Shown one piece after another: positions 16,260-22,500 of a stretch of 64,000 nt of DNA. The DNA lies in contig CAVQIM010000006.1 of the NCBI GenBank assembly GCA_963712595.1, positions 84,998 to 148,997 of the forward strand, written 5' to 3'. The notes beneath the pieces were generated by a model that worked only from the letters and a program-made list of their open reading frames with translations, ran no database searches and had not been told where the DNA came from. This stretch comes from VRUE01 sp963712595. GTDB taxonomy: Bacteria > Actinomycetota > Thermoleophilia > Solirubrobacterales > 70-9. A program made the position numbers and the translations under genes. Position 1 is the first letter of the stretch. Each line of letters opens with the position of its first letter.

Positions 16260-16982
16260 ATGTACGGCAAAGGACTGAGACCCCTCTCGATCGCGACCGT
16301 CGTTGCGATCGCCGCCGCGCTCTCGCTGGTCTTCTTCTACGCCCCCCTCGACGCCGACCAGGGCTTCATCCAGAAGATCTTCTACCTGCACGTGCCGCTG
16401 GCGATCACGGCGCTGGTCGGCTTCGTCGTCGGCGGCGCCTTCGCGGTCGCCCACCTGCGCAGCGGCAACCGCCGCTGGGACGCCTACTCCTACGTCTCGA
16501 TCCACATGTCGGTGATCTTCGGCGTCGCCGTCCTGATCACCGGCTCGATCTGGGCCAAGGCCTCCTGGGGACACTGGTGGGTCTGGGACGAGCCGACCCT
16601 GGTCAGCTTCCTGATCGTCTTCCTCATGTACGCGACCTACTACCCCTTCCGCTACGCGATCGAGGATCCCGAGCGCCAGGCCCGCTACGCCTCGGTCTTC
16701 GCCGTCACCGCCGGCGCCTTCGTGCCGCTCAACTTCATGGCGGTGCGGATGGCCCAGAGCCTCGTCCACCCGCGCACTTTCGGCACCGCCAACGGCGGCC
16801 TGCCGGGCGAAATGATGTTCACCTTCCTCGTCTGCCTCGCCGCGGTGGCGCTGCTCTGGGTGACCCTGGTCAAGCTCGAGCTGACGGCGAAGAGCGCCTC
16901 CGGTCAGCTCAAGCGCCTGCGCCGGGCGCTCGATGCGCCGGCGCCGGGCGCCGGATCGCGGATCGCCCCGGAGGTGAGCTGA
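16260..16982 (+). CDS. ccmC: Cytochrome c biogenesis heme protein CcmC
   Basis: A 240-residue protein with six membrane helices and the tryptophan-rich heme-handling motif WGHWWVWDEPTLVSFLI. Conserved His residues lie before and after it (FYLHVPLAI and SLVHPRTF). This is the heme-handling-protein family signature. The 31-base gap after ccmB contains a small GGCGCC-AAGC-GGCGCC hairpin. The stop overlaps the next start by one base (TGATG). Confidence 0.95.
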   Translation: MYGKGLRPLSIATVVAIAAALSLVFFYAPLDADQGFIQKIFYLHVPLAITALVGFVVGGAFAVAHLRSGNRRWDAYSYVSIHMSVIFGVAVLITGSIWAKASWGHWWVWDEPTLVSFLIVFLMYATYYPFRYAIEDPERQARYASVFAVTAGAFVPLNFMAVRMAQSLVHPRTFGTANGGLPGEMMFTFLVCLAAVALLWVTLVKLELTAKSASGQLKRLRRALDAPAPGAGSRIAPEVS

Positions 16983-17206
16983 TGGACCCGCTGCTCCTCG
17001 GCGCGCCCGCCCTGCCGCTCGACGAGGCCGGCAAGTACGTGGCCGGCGCCTACGTCGTCTTCCTCGTCCTGATCGTCGTCTACGTCGCGATCATGGCCTC
17101 GAAACTGCAGCGGATGGAGCGGGAGCTGCGCGAGCTCGCCGGGTTTGCCGAAAACCGCGCCAACGGCGAGGCCGCCGCTCCCGAGCGCGAGGAAGTGAGC
17201 GCCTGA
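16982..17206 (+). CDS. CcmD-like small membrane protein
   Basis: A 74-residue protein starting at ATG 16982, coupled to ccmC by TGATG. It has one membrane helix (VAGAYVVFLVLIVVYVAIM) followed by a basic and then charged helical tail, the layout of CcmD, which releases heme-loaded CcmE from CcmABC. Identification rests on position and topology since CcmD sequences are very variable. It ends 1 base before the hemA start. Confidence 0.8.
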   Translation: MDPLLLGAPALPLDEAGKYVAGAYVVFLVLIVVYVAIMASKLQRMERELRELAGFAENRANGEAAAPEREEVSA

Positions 17207-17207
17207 C

Positions 17208-18557
17208 ATGTCCGAGCTGCTGGCACTGGGCGTCTCCCACAAGACCGCGCCGCTTGACCTGCGCGAGCGGCTCTCGCTGACCGAGGGCCGCGCCGCCGGC
17301 GCCCTGCGCGAGCTGACCGGCGTCGCCGGCATCCACGAGGCCGCCGCGATCTCGACCTGCAACCGCACCGAGCTCTACCTCGTCGTCTCCGACCCGGTCG
17401 AGGCCGAGTCGACGGCGCTCGGGGTGCTCACCCGCCAGGCCGAGATCCGCCCCACCGAGCTGCTCGGCCACCTCTACTCGCTGCGCTCCGGCGAGGCGGT
17501 CCGCCACCTCTTCCGCGTCACCGCCGGGCTCGACTCGATGATCCTCGGCGAGGCCGAGATCCAGGGCCAGGTCAAACGCGCCTACGAGCTGGCCCTGGTC
17601 GAGGGCGGCACCGGGCCGATCCTCAACCGCCTCTTCCGCGGCGCCCTCGCCGCCGGGGGCCGCGCCCGCGACGAGACCGGGATCAGCGAGAAGAACGTCT
17701 CGATCCCCTCGGTCGCGGTCGAGCTCGCCCGCCACACCCTGGGCGACCTCGGCGACCGCCGCGTGCTCGTGATCGGTGCCGGCGAGACCGCCGAGCTGCT
17801 CGCCCGCGCCCTCGTCGCCCGCGGTGTCACCACCGTCTTCGTCGCCAATCGCCACTACGACCGGGCGATCGGGCTCGCCCAGCGCTTCGAAGGCAACGCG
17901 GTCCGCTTCGAGGAGCTGCCCGAGCAGCTCGAGCGGGCCGACATCGTCGTCTCCGCGACCAACTCCCCCCACCACATCGTCGAGCGCGACGAGCTGGAGA
18001 AGGTGATGGCGAGCCGCGAGGGACGACCGCTGCTGCTGGTCGACATCGCCGTGCCCCGCGACGTCGAGCCGGCCTGCCGCGAGGTCGCCGGGGTCAGCCT
18101 GCACGACATCGACGACGTGCAGCAGATCGCCGAGCGCAATGCCAGCGGCCGCGAGGCCGAGGCGCGGCGGGCGGAGCGGATCCTCGACGCCGAGCAGGAC
18201 CGCTTCGACCGCTGGCTTTCCTCGCTCGAGGTGGTGCCGACGATCGCGGCGCTGCGCGAGCGCGCCGACGAGATCGTGCGCCGCGTCCTCGCCGAGAACG
18301 AGGGCCGCTGGGAGAGCCTCGGCGAGGCCGACCGCGAGCGGCTCGCCGCGATGGCGAAGGCGATCGCCTCCCGCCTCCTCCACGACCCGACCCTGCGGAT
18401 GAAGCGCTCCGCCGGCAGCGACGAGGCCTACCTCTACGTCAGCGCCCTGCGCGAGCTCTTCGGGCTCGATGTCGAGACGGAGCCGGAGGGCGAAAGCGGA
18501 GTGGGATCGAATGTAACCGAGCTGCGGAGGACCCGGCCCGGCAGGGGTTCCGCTTAA
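17208..18557 (+). CDS. hemA: Glutamyl-tRNA reductase
   Basis: A 449-residue enzyme that reduces glutamyl-tRNA to glutamate-1-semialdehyde, the first committed step of C5-pathway tetrapyrrole synthesis. It begins MSELLALGVSHKTAPLDLRE, has the catalytic Cys51 in STCNRTELY, MILGEAEIQGQVK, a NADPH domain with VLVIGAGETAELLARAL, and the C-terminal dimerisation helix. The extreme C-terminus (RRTRPGRGSA) is encoded by the left arm of palindromic element A1, so the protein tail seems to have been rewritten by that element. Cotranscription with ccmABCD ties heme supply to heme export. Confidence 0.97.
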   Translation: MSELLALGVSHKTAPLDLRERLSLTEGRAAGALRELTGVAGIHEAAAISTCNRTELYLVVSDPVEAESTALGVLTRQAEIRPTELLGHLYSLRSGEAVRHLFRVTAGLDSMILGEAEIQGQVKRAYELALVEGGTGPILNRLFRGALAAGGRARDETGISEKNVSIPSVAVELARHTLGDLGDRRVLVIGAGETAELLARALVARGVTTVFVANRHYDRAIGLAQRFEGNAVRFEELPEQLERADIVVSATNSPHHIVERDELEKVMASREGRPLLLVDIAVPRDVEPACREVAGVSLHDIDDVQQIAERNASGREAEARRAERILDAEQDRFDRWLSSLEVVPTIAALRERADEIVRRVLAENEGRWESLGEADRERLAAMAKAIASRLLHDPTLRMKRSAGSDEAYLYVSALRELFGLDVETEPEGESGVGSNVTELRRTRPGRGSA

Positions 18558-18643
18558 CTTTTTCGGTGAGGACGCTATAGCTGACGCCGATAGGGATTGC
18601 CGAAAAAGTACAAGACGCTCCACCCCTACCGGGCCGGGTCCTC
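18527..18643 (+). repeat. Palindromic element A1 (family A), hemA/hemC junction
   Basis: Outer arms of 21 bp with one mismatch (from 18527 and ending 18643), then an asymmetric internal loop, then an inner stem CTTTTTCGG / CCGAAAAAG around a 33-nt loop. The 3' internal-loop sequence TACAAG(A/C)CG(C/T)TC and the inner stem are shared with A2 and A3; the outer arms are not. The left arm covers the hemA stop codon and the right arm ends 2 bases before the hemC ATG. Confidence 0.9.
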
Positions 18644-18645
18644 AC

Positions 18646-19542
18646 ATGCCGATGCTCCAAATTGCCACCCGCAGCAGTGCTCTCGCGATCGCGCAGTCCC
18701 GACAGGTCGCCGAGATGCTTGGAGGGGGCGAGTTGGTTGAAGTTTCTTCGGACGGTGAGGTGGGTGACAAGGCCCGTTTCGTGCGGGGGGTCGAGCGGGC
18801 CCTGCTCGACGAGCGGGCTGAGGTCGGCGTGCACTCGGCAAAGGACCTGCCGGCCGAGCTGACCGAGGGCCTGATGCTCGCCTCGGTTCCGACTCGCGAG
18901 GACCCGAGGGACGCCTGGATCGGCGCCGGCTCCTCGCTCGAGGACGCCCCCGAGGGCGCCAGGGTGGGAACCGCCAGCCTGCGCCGCCGCGCGCAACTGC
19001 TCGCCGTCCGCCCCGACCTGGAGATCGGCGAGCTGCACGGCAACGTCGACACCCGGCTGCGCAAGCTCGTCGAGGGCGACCTCGACGCGATCGTCCTCGC
19101 CGTCGCCGGCCTGCGCAGGCTCGGCCGGCAGGGTGAGATCTCCTTCCCGATCCCGGTCGAGTCGATGACCCCGGCCGCCGGCCAGGGCTCGCTGCTGCTT
19201 CAGATCCGCTCCGGCGACGAGGACGCTCTGCGCGCCGTCGAGCCGATCACCGACGAAGCGGCGCTGCGTGAGCTGACCGCGGAGCGAACCGTCGTCGCCC
19301 TGCTCGGGGCGACCTGCAACAGCCCGATCGGCGTCCACGGCAAGGTCGACGCCCAGCTCGACCGGATGCGCCTGGAAGCCTTCGTCGGCCTGCCCGACGG
19401 CAGCGAGTGGATCCGGGACCGCGTCGAGGGCGACTCGACCGAGCCGACCGCCCTAGGCGCCGAGCTGGCCCAGCGCCTGCTCGCCGTCGGCGCCCGCGAC
19501 ATCCTCGAGCGTGCGGAGCAGTGGGACCTGCCTACCATTTGA
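18646..19542 (+). CDS. hemC: Hydroxymethylbilane synthase (porphobilinogen deaminase)
   Basis: A 298-residue enzyme joining four porphobilinogen units. Recognised by LQIATRSSALAIAQSRQVAE, the substrate/cofactor region VGVHSAKDLPAEL with the catalytic Asp, GTASLRRRAQLLAVRPDLE, HGNVDTRLRKL and the dipyrromethane-binding Cys (about residue 224) in GATCNSPIGVHG. Two starts are possible, ATG 18646 and ATG 18652. Neither has a free Shine-Dalgarno because the A1 palindrome arm ends at 18643. It is somewhat shorter than E. coli HemC. Confidence 0.96.
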   Translation: MPMLQIATRSSALAIAQSRQVAEMLGGGELVEVSSDGEVGDKARFVRGVERALLDERAEVGVHSAKDLPAELTEGLMLASVPTREDPRDAWIGAGSSLEDAPEGARVGTASLRRRAQLLAVRPDLEIGELHGNVDTRLRKLVEGDLDAIVLAVAGLRRLGRQGEISFPIPVESMTPAAGQGSLLLQIRSGDEDALRAVEPITDEAALRELTAERTVVALLGATCNSPIGVHGKVDAQLDRMRLEAFVGLPDGSEWIRDRVEGDSTEPTALGAELAQRLLAVGARDILERAEQWDLPTI

Positions 19543-19548
19543 ATGGTA
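19533..19548. promoter_or_regulatory. Candidate operator of the AbrB/PIN pair
   Basis: Perfect inverted repeat TACCATT-TG-AATGGTA, overlapping the hemC stop codon and ending 11 bases before the AbrB-type gene. AbrB/MazE-like antitoxins usually bind palindromes at their own promoter, so autoregulation is a reasonable inference. Confidence 0.55.
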
Positions 19549-19559
19549 ATGTTGCTGCC

Positions 19560-19820
19560 ATGAACGTGACCATCGACAAGGCCGGGCGCCTGGTCGTGCC
19601 AAAGGAGATCCGGGATCGCCTGGGTCTCCATGCCGGTGACGAGCTCGAGATTGAGGAGTTCAACGGGAAGATTGAGATTTCGAAGCCAATTCAAGAACGC
19701 GAATTGATCGAAACCGAGAACGGCCTTCTCACCTTTGCCCCCGACCCCAGCCGACCCCCCATAACACAGGAGCAAGCGCGCGAAGAACTCGAGCGGGTTC
19801 GCGAGTGGCCTCACCACTGA
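19560..19820 (+). CDS. AbrB/MazE-family antitoxin
   Basis: An 86-residue protein with an N-terminal SpoVT/AbrB swapped-hairpin DNA-binding domain: MNVTIDKAGRLVVPKEIRDR followed by LGLHAGDELEIEEFNGKIEI. The C-terminal 40 residues are charged and presumably wrap the toxin. Followed, with a 16-base overlap, by a PIN-domain gene. The start is fixed by the AbrB motif. Its codon choice is visibly less GC-biased than hemC and cobA, in keeping with insertion into the heme operon. Confidence 0.9.
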   Translation: MNVTIDKAGRLVVPKEIRDRLGLHAGDELEIEEFNGKIEISKPIQERELIETENGLLTFAPDPSRPPITQEQAREELERVREWPHH

Positions 19821-20224
19821 TCTCTCCGGATAGCTCGGTCCTGATCGCGGGGGCGAGCCCCGAGCATCAGTTCTACAAGCAGGCGGCAACCGTCCTGCCA
19901 GCGATCCGGTCGGAGGGTCGGCTGATAGCTCACACGATGGCCGAGACCTTTTCCATTCTCACCCGCCAGTTCGACTCCCGCCCCCCAGCGGGGGTTCTCC
20001 GATATCTCGACCAGTTCCTCGGGCAAACGCCGGTTGGCCTTACGCCTGCCTCCTACCCAGGAGTCCTAAGAACGCTGGCGGACGGAGGCATCGTCGGCGG
20101 CGCGATCTATGACGGATTGATCGCGGCAACGGCTAAGGAAGCGGGCCTTCGCCTGCTGAGCCTCGACCGCCGGGCAGCTCGGACATACACGATGTTCGAC
20201 GTCGACTACGAGATTTTGATTTGA
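19805..20224 (+). CDS. PIN-domain ribonuclease toxin (VapC-like)
   Basis: A 139-residue PIN domain with the four acidic positions expected for Mg-dependent RNA cleavage: PDSSVLIAG (Asp9), MAETFSIL (Glu), GAIYDGLIAATA (Asp) and LLSLDRRAART (Asp). GTG start inside the antitoxin gene. The stop is overlapped by the TTG start of cobA-hemD (TTGA), so the toxin-antitoxin pair sits in the heme operon without breaking its transcription. The target RNA is unknown. Confidence 0.9.
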   Translation: MASPLISPDSSVLIAGASPEHQFYKQAATVLPAIRSEGRLIAHTMAETFSILTRQFDSRPPAGVLRYLDQFLGQTPVGLTPASYPGVLRTLADGGIVGGAIYDGLIAATAKEAGLRLLSLDRRAARTYTMFDVDYEILI

Positions 20225-21729
20225 GCGCTGTGCGGACCGGAGTCGTCTATTTGGTCGGTGCGGGTCCCGGCGATCCCGGCTTGATGACGGCGCGTTCGCT
20301 CGAGCTGATCGCCTCGGCCGACGCGATCTACTACGACCGGCTGATCCCGCCGGGGGCGCTGGATGGCGCGCGCGAGGATGCCGAGCTGGTCTACGTCGGC
20401 AAGGCTCCCGGTCAGCCAGCCGTGGCGCAGGAGGAGATCGGCGAGCGGTTGATCGAGGCGGCGCATGCCGGCAAGAGCGTCGTGCGGCTGAAGGGGGGCG
20501 ACCCGTTCGTCTTCGGGCGGGGCGGCGAGGAGGGGGAAGCGCTGCGCGCCGCCGGGGTCGAGTTCGAGGTCGTCCCCGGCGTCACCGCCGGTGTCGCCGC
20601 CAGCGCTTACGCCGGAATCCCGGTCACCCATCGCGAAGACGCCTCCGCGGTCGCCTTCGTCACTGGGCACGAGGACCCGGAGAAGAAGGCGAGCGCAATC
20701 GACTGGGGGGCACTCGCCCGCTTCCCCGGGACGCTCATCTTTTACATGGGGGTGAAGCGGCTTGCCGGCAACGCGGCGGCGCTGATCGAGGCGGGACGCG
20801 ACGCCGGCGAGCCCGCGGCGGCGATCGAACGGGGAACGATGGAGGGTCAGCGCACCGTCGTCGCCACGCTCGGCACGCTGGCCGAGGCCGTCGAGCGCGA
20901 GGGAATCGGCGCGCCGGCGCTGATCGTCGTCGGCGAGGTCGTGCGCCGGCGCGAGGGCCTCGCCTGGCTCGAGCGTCGCCCCCTCTACGGGCGCCGCGTC
21001 GTCGTCACCCGCGCCCGCGCCCAGGCGAGCGGCCTCGGCGCGAGGCTGCGCGGCCTCGGCGCCGAGGTGGTCGAGCTGCCGGCGATCCGGATCGAGCCGC
21101 GGCTCGAGAGCGAGGAGGTCCGCCGTGCCGTCGACTCGATCCGCGAGTACGCCCTCGTCTGCCTCACCAGCCCCAACGGGGTGCGACTTCTCTTCGAGGC
21201 GCTGAAAGCGGCCGGGCTCGACGCCCGTGCTCTCGCCGGCGCGACCGTCGCCGCGATCGGGCCCGGCACGGCGCGCGCCCTGGCCAGATGCGGCATCGCC
21301 GCCGACGTCGTCCCCGAGCGCTTCGTCGCCGAGTCGCTGGTCGAGGCGCTGGGAGACGTCGAGGTCGGCGGGCGGCGGGCGCTCGTCGCCCGCGCATCCG
21401 AGGCGCGCGACGTCATCCCCGACCACCTGAGCGGGCGCGGCGCCGAGGTAGACGTCGTCGCCCTCTACGAGACCGTGCGGGAGCAGCCGAGTCCCGAAGC
21501 GGTCGAGGCGGCCCAAGGCGCCGACTACGTCACCTTCACCTCCTCCTCCACCGTGCGCAACCTGGTCGAGGCGCTCGGCGAGCGCTTCCCGGCCGCGGCC
21601 CGAGTGGTCTCGATCGGGCCCGTCACCAGCGAGGCGGCGCGGGACGCCGGCCTCGAGGTCCACGCCGAAGCCGAGCGCCACGACGTCGACGGCCTCCTCG
21701 CCGCCCTGCTCAGCGACGCCGCTCACTGA
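20221..21729 (+). CDS. cobA-hemD: Fused uroporphyrinogen-III C-methyltransferase / uroporphyrinogen-III synthase
   Basis: A 502-residue two-domain enzyme. Residues 1-250 are the SAM-dependent methyltransferase (VYLVGAGPGDPGLMTARSLE, VRLKGGDPFVFGRGGEE, VVPGVTAGVAASAYAGIPVTH, FYMGVKRL), making precorrin-2. Residues 255-502 are the HemD cyclase (GRRVVVTRARAQASGL, CLTSPNGVRLLFEAL, DYVTFTSSSTVRNLVEAL, SIGPVTSEAARDAGL). Such fusions are known in actinobacteria and clostridia and direct flux to both siroheme/B12 and heme. The start is TTG 20221 overlapping the toxin stop; GTG 20230 is an alternative. Confidence 0.95.
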   Translation: MSAVRTGVVYLVGAGPGDPGLMTARSLELIASADAIYYDRLIPPGALDGAREDAELVYVGKAPGQPAVAQEEIGERLIEAAHAGKSVVRLKGGDPFVFGRGGEEGEALRAAGVEFEVVPGVTAGVAASAYAGIPVTHREDASAVAFVTGHEDPEKKASAIDWGALARFPGTLIFYMGVKRLAGNAAALIEAGRDAGEPAAAIERGTMEGQRTVVATLGTLAEAVEREGIGAPALIVVGEVVRRREGLAWLERRPLYGRRVVVTRARAQASGLGARLRGLGAEVVELPAIRIEPRLESEEVRRAVDSIREYALVCLTSPNGVRLLFEALKAAGLDARALAGATVAAIGPGTARALARCGIAADVVPERFVAESLVEALGDVEVGGRRALVARASEARDVIPDHLSGRGAEVDVVALYETVREQPSPEAVEAAQGADYVTFTSSSTVRNLVEALGERFPAAARVVSIGPVTSEAARDAGLEVHAEAERHDVDGLLAALLSDAAH

Positions 21730-21738
21730 CTGGATGCC

Positions 21739-22500
21739 GTGACGTTCGGTGCTCCCCACCGGCACTTCAGGGTCACCGACTCGACCAACCTCCGCGCTCG
21801 CGAGCTTGCCGAGACCGGCGCCCCGGGCGGCACGGTCATCACCGCCAGCGAACAGACCGAAGGGCGCGGCCGCCGAGGCCGGGTTTGGACGGCGCCGGAA
21901 GGCAAGGCGCTGCTCTACTCGGCGGTCCTGCGACCGCTCGACGAGCGTCACCTGTTGCTGCCCCTCTCAGTGCCCCTTGCCGTCTGCGCCGCGGCCGAGC
22001 GGCTGCGTCCCGGCATCGAGTGCGCGCTCAAGTGGCCCAACGACGTCTGGCTCGAGGGTCGCAAGCTCGCCGGCATCTTGATCGAGGCCAAACCCCAAGA
22101 CGGCTGGGCCGTAATCGGCATCGGCCTGAACCTGACCATAGCTCCGGAGGAGTTCCCGCCCGACCTTCGCCAGCCGGCGACTTCGCTCTTCGCCGCGCCT
22201 GGTGGGACTCGGGGGAAGCCCCGACGGAGCCTCCCCGCTGTTGCTCCGTCGGGACTTCCCCCGAGTCCCACCACCGCTGCGGAAGCCCTAAACCGGCAGC
22301 TCGACCGCTGGGTCCGGGCGTCGCACGACGAGGTCCTCGCCGAGTGGCGCCGCCGCGACGCCCTGCGCGGCCGTGAGATCACCTGGGAGGAAGGCTCAGG
22401 AGTCGCCGACGGCATCGACGGCCGCGGCAATCTCGTCGTCGTCGTCCCCGGCGGAGGGCGCGTCAGCCTCGGTGCCGGCGAGGTCCAGCTGCGCCTCTGA
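21739..22500 (+). CDS. birA: Biotin-[acetyl-CoA-carboxylase] ligase, no HTH domain, with an in-frame palindrome insert
   Basis: A 253-residue class I biotin protein ligase (no N-terminal repressor domain). Motifs: EQTEGRGRRGRVW (biotinyl-AMP loop), ALKWPNDVWLEGRKLAGILIE, VIGIGLNLT, and a C-terminal SH3-like domain ending RVSLGAGEVQLRL. Residues 155-178 are encoded exactly by a 72-base palindrome (22201-22272) that adds a Gly/Pro/Arg-rich loop between TSLFAA and TAAEALNRQLDRW. The last 105 bases overlap the convergent helicase gene. GTG start 21739, 9 bases after cobA-hemD. Confidence 0.93.
   Translation: MTFGAPHRHFRVTDSTNLRARELAETGAPGGTVITASEQTEGRGRRGRVWTAPEGKALLYSAVLRPLDERHLLLPLSVPLAVCAAAERLRPGIECALKWPNDVWLEGRKLAGILIEAKPQDGWAVIGIGLNLTIAPEEFPPDLRQPATSLFAAPGGTRGKPRRSLPAVAPSGLPPSPTTAAEALNRQLDRWVRASHDEVLAEWRRRDALRGREITWEEGSGVADGIDGRGNLVVVVPGGGRVSLGAGEVQLRL
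22201..22272. repeat. 72-base palindrome inside birA (24 codons)
   Basis: 30-bp arms (22201-22230 and 22243-22272) with a single mismatch and a 12-nt loop. The length is a multiple of three and the first base is a codon boundary of birA. Typical of the long-arm palindromes of this window, but its short loop does not match families A-D. Confidence 0.9.

Noticed and set aside
17091..18623. 510-residue open frame antisense to hemA
   Set aside because: hemA is unambiguous on the plus strand; the antisense frame has no recognisable motif.
20206..21951. 581-residue open frame antisense to cobA-hemD
   Set aside because: Shadow frame; its Arg/Gly-rich sequence has no family resemblance.
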